A program made the translations under genes and the position numbers. Under the pieces are notes generated by a model. The model saw only the letters and a program-made list of their open reading frames with translations. It made no database searches and was not told the DNA's origin. A stretch of 24,889 nt of DNA from Pseudomonadota bacterium (GTDB lineage Bacteria > Pseudomonadota > Gammaproteobacteria > Steroidobacterales > Steroidobacteraceae), in NCBI GenBank assembly GCA_023423065.1, contig JAFAGC010000022.1:1-24889 (forward strand). Direction: 5' to 3'. Positions 1-6,109 of the stretch are shown here, in pieces (the stretch's first letter is position 1; every line of letters begins with the position of its first letter).

Positions 1-1
1 G

Positions 2-511
2 GGCGCGACGGCCCGGGGCGGCGTCGCCGGCGCGGACCTCTTCCCGCGCGTGACCGTCACGGGCAGCGCGGGCTACGTCGCCGGCTCCTCCAGCGCCCTC
101 GGCGACCGTGGCTCGGATGCCTACACACTCGCCCCCGGCATCTCCTGGGCCATCTTCGATCTCGGCCACGTGCAGGCGCGCATCGGCGCCGCCAGGGCCC
201 GCAACGAAGGCGCCCTCCTGCGTTACGAGCAGACGGTCCTGCAGGCGCTCGAGGAGACCGAGAATTCCCTCGTCACCCACGCCCGCGCACGGGACCGGCT
301 CGTCCACGACGAGGAAGCCGTGAAGGCCAGCAATACCGCCGCCGACCTGGCCCGGGTGCGTTATGAAAACGGCGCCAGCGACTTCCTGCAGGTCCTGGAC
401 GCCGAGCGCACCCTGCTCGAAACCGAGGACCGTCTCGCCCGCAGCCGCACGGAGGCCGCCACCAGCCTGATTGCGGTCTACAAATCGCTGGGCGGGGGCT
501 GGGCTCTGTAA
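2..511 (+). CDS. RND efflux outer-membrane factor (NodT/OprM-like), C-terminal part, 5' truncated
   Basis: This is the last ~169 residues of an outer-membrane channel protein that pairs with an inner-membrane RND pump and a periplasmic adaptor. The frame is open to the left window edge, so the true start lies upstream and the GTG at 50 is not taken as the start. Visible family signs are the phrase ending in ADLFPR followed by a beta-strand-like stretch, then a long alpha-helical hairpin with YEQTVLQALEETENSL. The typical closing block follows: RYENGASDFLQVLDAERTLL and a terminal YKSLGGGW. These are the repeats of the OEP family (TolC fold). Adaptor and pump genes would be expected upstream of the window. 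The two-component pair that follows after 24 bases may share the transcript. The family call is firm; the substrate cannot be told. Confidence 0.92.
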   Translation, partial: GATARGGVAGADLFPRVTVTGSAGYVAGSSSALGDRGSDAYTLAPGISWAIFDLGHVQARIGAARARNEGALLRYEQTVLQALEETENSLVTHARARDRLVHDEEAVKASNTAADLARVRYENGASDFLQVLDAERTLLETEDRLARSRTEAATSLIAVYKSLGGGWAL

Positions 512-535
512 AGTAAGGCCCTGTAAAGTAAGCCC
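506..535 (+). repeat. 15-bp tandem duplication spanning stop codon and intergenic gap
   Basis: Bases 506-520 (CTGTAAAGTAAGGCC) and 521-535 (CTGTAAAGTAAGCCC) are a direct tandem repeat with one mismatch. The first copy contains the efflux gene's TAA stop (509-511). The second copy sits immediately before the ATG at 536. The unit is AT-rich compared with its surroundings. It provides only a weak purine stretch as ribosome-binding site for the kinase gene. It may be a replication-slippage duplication; a role in translation is inference. Confidence 0.75.
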
Positions 536-2338
536 ATGAGTACTGATCCCGTATCAATGGAAGGACTGAGCCTCGAAGCGCGGGCCGCCCTGGAGGGCAT
601 GCCCTCCTTCATCCTCCCGCCCCTGGAATCCCGCGAGCGCCTGCTGTCCGCCGCCGCGCGCGCCAGCCGCCTGCTGCTCGAGTCGCCCAACGCGATGGAA
701 GCCATGCCCGAGGTATTGCGCATGCTGGGCGAAGCCGCCGACGTGGATCGCACCGCGCTCGCGCTCGCCGAGATCGACGCCGCCGGCGAACGCTGGCTCG
801 TGATCAAGCACGAGTGGATCGCCGAAGAACTGCGCGGCATGTGCAATGGCGAGTGCAACGACGACCAGTATTCCGACGTGCACTGCTCGATGCTGCAGGC
901 CGGCAAGAGCATCGTGTTCTGCCGGGAGACGACGCCCGAACAGGAAGCCGAGAGCATCACGAGCGATCTGGCCAAGAGCTCGGCCATCGTGCCGATCCTC
1001 GTCGACGGCGAATACGTCGGCGTCATCGGCTTCGACGACTGGCGCCGCGCGCGCAAGTTCGACTCGTCCGTGGTCTCCGCGCTCGAGATCGCGGCCGGCC
1101 TCGTGGGCGCCGCGCTGCATCGCGAGCGGCTGGTCGAGACCATGCGCCGCGAGCGCGAGCTCGCCGCCGAGGAACGCATCCAGCAACTCCATCGCGCGAA
1201 CGCCTCGCTGCGCGCGAACCTGCTGCGACTCTCGCGCGAGAGCGACACCGCGGATTTCATCGCGGGCACGCTGATCGACGCCACCCGCCAGCTCGATGCC
1301 TCCGCGGCCTTCGCGATCGGCTTCGACACGGCCAACGACTGCTGGAAGGTCTTCATGTTCGTCGAGGACGGACGCGTGACTTCTCCGCCGTTCCAGGAAA
1401 CCGCGACGGAAGCGCAGACGCACGTCAGCGAGATCCTCAAGCAGTTCCGCGAGCCCATCTTCTATCCACTCGAGCCGCTCGACCGGCTCACCTGGCCGGG
1501 CGTCGCCGACTGGCACGCGCGCGAGGGCCACAAGAGCGTCTACCTGTTGCCGCTCGTGTTCGGCGAGAACAGCATGGGCTTCATCGGACTCGTATTCCGC
1601 CAGAACGAGGCGCTGACCGCCGAGCGCACCGAGATCGCGATGGCGTTCGCGCACCAGGCGACGCTGTCCATCGGCATCAAGAAACTCAGCATGGCCGCGA
1701 AGACCGCGGCGGTGCTGGCCGAGCGCAACCGCATGGGCCAGGAAATCCACGACGGTCTCGCGCAGGGCTTCACGGGCATCCTCATGCAGCTCGGCGCGGC
1801 GGAGGAAGCGATGCACGAATGCGCGCGCAACTCGCCGCTGCCGTCCATCCTCACGCGCATCCGCGATCTCGCGAAGGAAGGCCTGGCCGAGGCGCGCCGC
1901 TCCGTGCAGGCGCTGCGGCCCGATCAGACCCGACGTCTCGGACTGGAATTCGCATTGCGGCAGCTCGCGGAGCGCTCGTGCGTGCAGGGCCGCGTCGTGT
2001 GCACGTTCGAAGGCGGCATGCAGGGCGACGGACTCGCGCCGGAGCATCAGCACGAACTGCTGCGCATCGCGCAGGAGGCCGTCAGCAATGCGATCCGCCA
2101 TGCGCAACCCGCGCACGTCATCATCATGCTCAACGAAGATTCCGCTTCCTGGTCGCTCGCCGTGCGCGACGACGGCCGGGGCATGACGCTGATGCCCGAG
2201 CTCTATGCGAGCCAGGGTTACGGACTCGCGAACATGCGCGAGCGCGCCGGGGCGATCGGCGGCAAGTTCCAGATCACGAGCAAGCCGGGCATCGGCACGC
2301 AGGTCGAAGTCCGCCTTCCCCGCCGCGTGGCCGCATGA
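536..2338 (+). CDS. Soluble sensor histidine kinase, GAF-GAF-HisKA_3-HATPase_c (NarX/DegS-like class)
   Basis: This is a 600-residue kinase with no signal peptide or membrane segment, so probably cytoplasmic. Two GAF-type sensor domains lie at about residues 45-205 and 235-385, joined by a helical coiled linker rich in Arg/Glu (about 198-232). The HisKA_3 dimerisation domain carries the phospho-acceptor in EIHDGLAQGFTGI, His405. The HATPase_c domain shows the N-box around Asn518 (QEAVSNAIRHA) and the G1 box DDGRGM at 545-550, followed by GYGLANMRERA and GTQVEV. All catalytic elements look intact. The first GAF domain holds Cys103, Cys107, His116, Cys117 and Cys129, a possible metal or redox site. 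The gene overlaps the downstream response regulator by ATGA, so that regulator is its likely partner. The signal is unknown. The start ATG 536 has a weak ribosome-binding site. Confidence 0.93.
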   Translation: MSTDPVSMEGLSLEARAALEGMPSFILPPLESRERLLSAAARASRLLLESPNAMEAMPEVLRMLGEAADVDRTALALAEIDAAGERWLVIKHEWIAEELRGMCNGECNDDQYSDVHCSMLQAGKSIVFCRETTPEQEAESITSDLAKSSAIVPILVDGEYVGVIGFDDWRRARKFDSSVVSALEIAAGLVGAALHRERLVETMRRERELAAEERIQQLHRANASLRANLLRLSRESDTADFIAGTLIDATRQLDASAAFAIGFDTANDCWKVFMFVEDGRVTSPPFQETATEAQTHVSEILKQFREPIFYPLEPLDRLTWPGVADWHAREGHKSVYLLPLVFGENSMGFIGLVFRQNEALTAERTEIAMAFAHQATLSIGIKKLSMAAKTAAVLAERNRMGQEIHDGLAQGFTGILMQLGAAEEAMHECARNSPLPSILTRIRDLAKEGLAEARRSVQALRPDQTRRLGLEFALRQLAERSCVQGRVVCTFEGGMQGDGLAPEHQHELLRIAQEAVSNAIRHAQPAHVIIMLNEDSASWSLAVRDDGRGMTLMPELYASQGYGLANMRERAGAIGGKFQITSKPGIGTQVEVRLPRRVAA

Positions 2339-2982
2339 GCGTCGCAGGAGCGAAAGTGGCGACCCGCAAGATCCGCGTGATCCTCGCCGACGACCATCCG
2401 GTCGTCCGCGACGGCCTTGCGGCCATCGTCAATCAGCAGGCCGACATGCAGGTCGTGGCCGAGGCCGGCGACGGCGCCGAGGCGCTCGCGTTGTACGAAG
2501 AACACAAGCCCGACGTGATGGTGCTCGACCTGCGCATGCCGAAGATGGACGGCGCCGCCGTGGTCGCGAAGGTGCTCGAGAAGTACCCGAAGGCCTGCCT
2601 GCTCATCATGACCACGTACGACGGCGACGAGGACATCTTCCGTTCGCTGAGCCAGGGCGCGAAGGGTTACCTGCTCAAGGATGCGCCCCGGCAGGAGATC
2701 CTCTCCGCGATCCGCGCGGTCGCCGAGGATCGGCCGTACACCTCTTCCAGCGTGGCGGCCAAGGCGCTGCAGCGCATGGCGAAGCCGAGCCTCACGTCAC
2801 GCGAGCTCACGGTGTTGCAACTCGTCGCCGAAGGCCGCAGCAACAAGGACATAGCGCGTCGCCTCGACATCACAGAGGGCACCGCGAAGACACACGTGAA
2901 GGCCATCCTCGGCAAGCTCGACGCGATCAGTCGCACCGAAGCCGTCGCCGTCGCCCACAAACGCGGGCTGATACATCTATAA
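2335..2982 (+). CDS. NarL/FixJ-family response regulator (REC + LuxR-type HTH)
   Basis: This is a 215-residue DNA-binding response regulator. The receiver domain (about residues 12-130) begins IRVILADDHPVVRDGL, with the acidic pair, and has the phospho-acceptor Asp65 in VLDLRMPKMDG. A Thr in IMTTYDGDED and a Lys in GYLLKDA complete the active site. The C-terminal LuxR helix-turn-helix (about 148-212) shows LTSRELTVLQLVAEGRSNKD followed by IARRL and GTAKTHVKAIL. The ATG at 2335 overlaps the kinase stop (ATGA). An alternative start is the in-frame GTG at 2356, preceded by AGGAG at 2346-2350 with 5-base spacing; this would shorten the protein by 7 residues. Either start leaves the receiver domain complete. 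It is presumably phosphorylated by the kinase just upstream. The target genes are not identifiable here; the neighbouring operons are candidates only by position. Confidence 0.95.
   Translation: MSVAGAKVATRKIRVILADDHPVVRDGLAAIVNQQADMQVVAEAGDGAEALALYEEHKPDVMVLDLRMPKMDGAAVVAKVLEKYPKACLLIMTTYDGDEDIFRSLSQGAKGYLLKDAPRQEILSAIRAVAEDRPYTSSSVAAKALQRMAKPSLTSRELTVLQLVAEGRSNKDIARRLDITEGTAKTHVKAILGKLDAISRTEAVAVAHKRGLIHL
2346..2350 (+). promoter_or_regulatory. Strong Shine-Dalgarno inside the regulator gene, favouring GTG 2356
   Basis: AGGAG lies 5 bases before an in-frame GTG at 2356, and just downstream of the overlapping ATG at 2335. It is a better ribosome-binding site than anything before 2335, so the regulator may really begin at 2356, or both starts may be used. 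Confidence 0.5.
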
Positions 2983-3202
2983 GAGGGTGCCTGGCACGGA
3001 AAAGCCGGGAGAAGGCCCGCGAATTGCACGTAGGACGCCTGTCAGAATGCGATGACCGCACGCGCCAAGGTTCGAGACTTCGTTCGCAAACAGGTTTCGT
3101 GAACACTGGAGTCGTAGGTTCACGAACGCAGTCGAAAGACAGCACGAACGAATCTACACGTGGACACAGGGCCATTTTATGGATGTGCACTGATCCACAA
3201 CG
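2983..3202 (+). other. Gene-free stretch with nested inverted repeats; candidate structured 3' UTR or small RNA
   Basis: No convincing protein is encoded in the 220 bases between the response regulator and the terminator at 3203. Base composition is visibly less GC-rich than the genes. A short palindrome GTGCC-T-GGCAC sits at 2987-2997, directly after the stop. A perfect 9-base inverted repeat follows: TTCGTGAAC at 3096-3104 and GTTCACGAA at 3118-3126, with a 13-base loop. It is enclosed by a second imperfect pair, AGACTTCGTTCG at 3075-3086 and CGAACGAATCT at 3145-3155. The nested pairs would fold as a two-tier stem just upstream of the intrinsic terminator. I could not find a convincing promoter for an independent RNA, so a structured 3' UTR is equally likely. 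Confidence 0.4.
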
Positions 3203-3230
3203 GAGGCCGCGTTTTCACGCGGCCTCTTTT
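3203..3230 (+). terminator. Rho-independent terminator
   Basis: A perfect 10-bp stem has its left arm GAGGCCGCGT at 3203-3212 and its right arm ACGCGGCCTC at 3217-3226, with loop TTTC. TTTTATTT follows. The T-tract is present only for plus-strand transcription, so it should end the efflux/two-component transcript or a small RNA. On the minus strand the hairpin follows the DUF2200 gene but has no T-run. The T-tract overlaps that gene's stop codon (3229-3231). Confidence 0.88.
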
Positions 3231-3591
3231 ATTTCTCCTCCCGCAGGATTTTCTCCATCGTCTTCCCCTTGGCGAGCTCGTCGATGAGCTTGTCCAGCTG
3301 GCGGACCTTGCGCATCAAGGGATCTTCGACCTCTTCCACGCGCACACCGCACACGACGCCGGTGATGAGCTTGCGCTTGGGATTCATCGCGGGCGCCTCG
3401 GCGAAGAACGTCTCCACGTCGCACTCCTGCTTGAGCTGACGCTGCAGGCCCGCCTGTGTATATCCCGTCAGCCAGCCGATGACCTGGTCGACCTCGCGCT
3501 TCGTGCGATTCTTGCGCTCCGCCTTCTGCACGAGCAATGGATAGATCTTCGAGAATTTCATCGAGTAGACGCGATGTCTCACAGCAGCCAT
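3229..3591 (-). CDS. DUF2200 family protein
   Basis: This is a 120-residue cytoplasmic protein that I recognise as DUF2200. Characteristic pieces are HRVYSMKFSKIYPLLVQKAE near the N-terminus, REVDQVIGWLTGY, ETFFAEAPAMNP, GVVCGVRVEEVEDPLM and the C-terminal LDKLIDELAKGKTMEKIL. Its length matches the family. No function is established for it. The start ATG at 3591 has GGAG 8 bases upstream and gives the family's usual N-terminus. It is 15 bases downstream of the GST-like gene on the same strand and is probably the last gene of that three-gene unit. Confidence 0.9.
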   Translation of the reverse strand: MAAVRHRVYSMKFSKIYPLLVQKAERKNRTKREVDQVIGWLTGYTQAGLQRQLKQECDVETFFAEAPAMNPKRKLITGVVCGVRVEEVEDPLMRKVRQLDKLIDELAKGKTMEKILREEK

Positions 3592-3606
3592 TCCGATCTC
3601 CGTTGG

Positions 3607-4251
3607 TCAGTCCCGATCCGGCGCGCCGAGCGGAAAATACTTCCGGAATGGCCGCGCTTCGTCGACCGCGCGCGCCACCGCGGGATGGGCGAGCAAGCGT
3701 GCGCGATAGTTCTTGAGAAAGCCGTGCGCGGCTGGAATCGGGTGCGCCCAGTCAGCGTAGAACAACGACGGCGCCGCCGCGCAATCCGCCATCGTGAACG
3801 CATCGCCCGCGCCCCAGGTGCGCCCCGCGAGACGATCATCGAGCCAGGCATAGATGGTATCGAGCATGCCGCGCGCCTCTCGCACGCCGAATGCATCGCG
3901 ATCGCCTTCCGGGCGACGCACGTCGAGCACGATCTTCTGCATCGGCACCATCACGTAGTTGTCGAAGATGCGATCCAGCATGCGCGCCTCGATGCCGGCG
4001 TCGCCTTCGGGGATCAGCCGCACGGGACCCGGGTGATGGATCTGCAGGTATTCGATGATGGTCGTGGTCTCGACGATCGTGCGTCCCTCGTCCACGAGCA
4101 CCGGAAATTTCCTGATCGGCCACAACGCGGCGAACTCGGCCTGCGCGACCGGATCCTCGAGCATGCGGTACTCGAACGGCGTGCCGTTCTCGTAGAGCGA
4201 GATCAGCACCTTCTGGGTGTACGAAGAGAATGGATGGGCGTAGAGCTTCAA
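3607..4251 (-). CDS. Glutathione S-transferase-like protein
   Basis: This is a 214-residue protein with the two-domain GST layout. The thioredoxin-like N-terminal domain (about 1-78) contains KLYAHPFSSYTQKVL, with Ser9/Ser10 at the position where GSTs bear their Ser/Cys/Tyr. It also has the cis-Pro segment KFPVLVDEG and the glutathione-binding ETTTIIEYL. The all-alpha C-terminal domain (about 90-205) includes GDAFTMADCAAAPSLFYADW, the usual N-capping-box region. The best start is TTG at 4251, because it places KLYAHP at the N-terminus, has AGGA 8 bases upstream and overlaps the upstream gene's stop as TTGA. A longer reading in the same frame would start at 4467, inside the neighbouring gene, and is rejected. 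The substrate is unknown. Confidence 0.9.
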   Translation of the reverse strand: MKLYAHPFSSYTQKVLISLYENGTPFEYRMLEDPVAQAEFAALWPIRKFPVLVDEGRTIVETTTIIEYLQIHHPGPVRLIPEGDAGIEARMLDRIFDNYVMVPMQKIVLDVRRPEGDRDAFGVREARGMLDTIYAWLDDRLAGRTWGAGDAFTMADCAAAPSLFYADWAHPIPAAHGFLKNYRARLLAHPAVARAVDEARPFRKYFPLGAPDRD

Positions 4252-4610
4252 GCGTAGCGTCCTGTCTTGCGGGCGTCGGGAATGAAGTGTCGAAGTAGAT
4301 AGATGATCTTGAACCACCCCGATACCTCGATGACCAGGAGCGCACCCCACAATTTCGAGCGCTCCCCCTTGTACCTCGCCTTCCAGTGCCAGATGGAAAC
4401 CAGCACCGCGTGGATCATGAAAGGCACCATTGCGATGCTGACCAGGAGCATCGATACGATCTCCCAACTGCCGAGCCTCACGATGGCGGCACCGGAATCA
4501 TTCGAGGTCGAATTCGAAGCCGTGGCGATGAAGATGACCAGGCCAATCAGCGCGAGCAATGCGAGCCGCTTGAAAATCCTGTAGTGCCAGGCGAGTTCTT
4601 CTTCGTTCAT
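4248..4610 (-). CDS. Small integral membrane protein, function unknown
   Basis: This 120-residue protein is not one I recognise. Three hydrophobic segments are visible: about residues 15-31 (LALLALIGLVIFIATA), 48-72 (IVSMLLVSIAMVPFMIHAVLV) and a weaker one at about 87-107 (LWGALLVIEVSGWFKIIYLL). A basic loop, WHWKARYKGERSK, joins the last two. The C-terminus is charged. The N-terminus MNEEELAWHYRIFKR carries no signal peptide. It is the first gene of a minus-strand unit, and its stop overlaps the TTG of the GST-like gene, so the two are probably translationally coupled. No function is proposed. Confidence 0.72.
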   Translation of the reverse strand: MNEEELAWHYRIFKRLALLALIGLVIFIATASNSTSNDSGAAIVRLGSWEIVSMLLVSIAMVPFMIHAVLVSIWHWKARYKGERSKLWGALLVIEVSGWFKIIYLLRHFIPDARKTGRYA

Positions 4611-4763
4611 TGGTCACCATCGAGCTCGACCTGCGCGGTCAGCCCTTCCTTCGGCCCGGAGTATGCGTCGACGCAGGCACGCGCGCAGGCGCGGCGATAT
4701 CGAGGTTGACATGCAGTCATAGTCCCCACAGCTTTGCCCCCACGTGCAAGCCCAGGACCCAAG

Positions 4764-4790
4764 GTGACTGCACACGCATGCGGCTAATAT
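4764..4790 (+). promoter_or_regulatory. Possible promoter of the TIM-barrel gene
   Basis: The intergenic region 4611-4847 separates divergent genes and must hold promoters for both. The only AT-rich hexamer well placed for the plus-strand gene is TAATAT at 4785-4790, with GTGACT at 4764-4769 (15-base spacer). Both boxes match the sigma-70 consensus at only 4 of 6 positions, so this is a weak call. I saw no better pair on the minus strand. Confidence 0.25.
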
Positions 4791-4847
4791 GCTAGAAACC
4801 ATGCCAATTTTCGACCAACCCATCTTCAGTCAAATGAGCACGGAACC

Positions 4848-6089
4848 ATGACCATCCGAAAATTCGCTCCCCGCCCGATGAAGCTCAGCATATTGACCGC
4901 CGCCCTGCAGGAACTGACGCCGCGCGAGAAGCGTGACCCGGATCCGGACCTCGCGATCGAGGAATGGCTGCAATTCGCGAGCGAAATCGGCTCGCCGAAC
5001 ATCCAGCTCTCGGCCGCGCTGCATCCGACGCTGAGCGACGTGCCGGCCGAAGCGATGCTCGATCCCGTGGCCAACACGCTCGACCTGCGCGCGCCCTTCG
5101 ACAAGAACCGCGCCGCGCGCGTGCTCAAGGCGATGAAGGCCACCGGCGTCGGGCTCTCCGACCTCGCCTACTTCGACAACATGCTCGTGGACGATCCGAC
5201 CGCGCGCAAAGCCAAGTACGACTTCATGCTGCGCGTGTTCGATGCCGCGGCGCTGGTCGGCGCGTCGGCCGTGTGCGGCTTCGTCGGCCGCAACATCAAG
5301 CTCGAGATGGACGAGAACCTCGTCATGTTCGAGCAGGAATTCATCCCGCTGCTGAAAGAAGCCAAGGCGCGTGGACTTTCGTATCGCGTCGAGCAATGCC
5401 CGATGCCGGGCTGGAACGTCCTCGACCGCTGGCACAACAACATCGCGTACGCGCCGGGCCCGTGGATCGCGCTGCACCGAATCTGCGAGAAACACGGCGT
5501 CGGCGACCAGTTCCGCATCCATTACGATCCGTCGCACGCGATCCTCATGGGCCAGGACACGCGCTCGATTTTCCAGTACCTCAAGGACGAGGGTTACGGC
5601 TTTCTCATCGGCGGCTTCCACGTGAAGGGCCAGGTGGTCGACTCCAAGGGCGTCTCGGCCTGGGGCTACGGCGGCCAGACGATGAACCGCGGCGACTGGA
5701 TCAACGGCAAGCCGTCGCCGAATCCCGCGGACGCGGTCAACGCCTGGAAGAAGCAGGTCGCGCTCGCCGAGCACGAGTTGCCCGGCACCGCGCGTCACGA
5801 TCCTCTCGCCTACCTGCAGAACCGCTCCGTCGACTGGCTGGACCATCAGCTCGCGGCGCGCGAACTGCTGTCGATCGATCCGGCGGAAACCTACCTGGTG
5901 GTCGAGCACGAATATCCGCCGGCGCGCATCCAGGACAAGGCGCGGCTCGCGCCGATCCTCGAGGGCTCGCTCGCGTTCGTGAAATCGATCGACGAGGCCG
6001 CCGCGGCGATGTACGCGCTTCAGCACGAAGTGATGGCCGCGCAGGGGATTCCGATCCAGGGTGTGGGCCGGCAGGCGTATCGTTCGTGA
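4848..6089 (+). CDS. Sugar phosphate isomerase/epimerase-like TIM-barrel protein (xylose isomerase-like)
   Basis: This is a 413-residue cytoplasmic protein of the AP-endonuclease-2/xylose isomerase-like barrel fold. The acidic and histidine residues expected to bind the divalent metal can be followed along the barrel strands. They are Glu182 (YRVEQCPMPGW), Asp227 and His230 (HYDPSHAILMG), His258 (GGFHVKGQ) and Glu353 or Glu355 (VVEHEYPP). The protein is longer than the usual 260-300 residues. Extra sequence is visible around WGYGGQTMNRGDWINGKPSP (about 271-290) and in a C-terminal helical extension after 360. The substrate is unknown; an inositol or sugar-acid isomerase or epimerase role is a family-level guess. 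The ATG at 4848 is preceded by a GGAA-type purine stretch. It stands alone and converges on epsL with a 20-base gap and no visible terminator. Confidence 0.85.
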   Translation: MTIRKFAPRPMKLSILTAALQELTPREKRDPDPDLAIEEWLQFASEIGSPNIQLSAALHPTLSDVPAEAMLDPVANTLDLRAPFDKNRAARVLKAMKATGVGLSDLAYFDNMLVDDPTARKAKYDFMLRVFDAAALVGASAVCGFVGRNIKLEMDENLVMFEQEFIPLLKEAKARGLSYRVEQCPMPGWNVLDRWHNNIAYAPGPWIALHRICEKHGVGDQFRIHYDPSHAILMGQDTRSIFQYLKDEGYGFLIGGFHVKGQVVDSKGVSAWGYGGQTMNRGDWINGKPSPNPADAVNAWKKQVALAEHELPGTARHDPLAYLQNRSVDWLDHQLAARELLSIDPAETYLVVEHEYPPARIQDKARLAPILEGSLAFVKSIDEAAAAMYALQHEVMAAQGIPIQGVGRQAYRS

Positions 6090-6109
6090 ACTGATTCGCT
6101 TCGCCGAGG

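Noticed and set aside
478..2116. Long minus-strand open frames opposite the histidine kinase gene (up to 520 codons)
   Set aside because: They lie antisense to a gene with clear GAF, HisKA and HATPase motifs. Their translations are low-complexity Arg/Ala/Gly-rich with no domain. This is usual for very GC-rich DNA.
3069..3080. GGTTCGAGACTT, resembling a tRNA T-arm or attachment-site remnant
   Set aside because: No 5-bp T-stem, acceptor stem or anticodon arm could be built around it, and no integrase or mobile gene is nearby.
2927..3190. Minus-strand 87-codon frame in the intergenic stretch
   Set aside because: There is no ribosome-binding site, no family resemblance, and it runs into the regulator gene. 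The inverted repeats explain the region better.
3160..4257. Plus-strand 365-codon open frame
   Set aside because: It is antisense to the DUF2200 and GST-like genes, both of which have clear family motifs. The translation is His/Arg/Leu-rich with no recognisable domain.
4706..4711. Perfect TTGACA -35-like hexamer
   Set aside because: No reasonable -10 hexamer lies 16-18 bases downstream. The following sequence is GC-rich, so it was not called as a promoter.
6090..6109. Possible bidirectional terminator between the convergent TIM-barrel and epsL genes
   Set aside because: The 20-base gap contains no stem long enough and no T-run. Termination must occur inside a neighbouring gene or by Rho.
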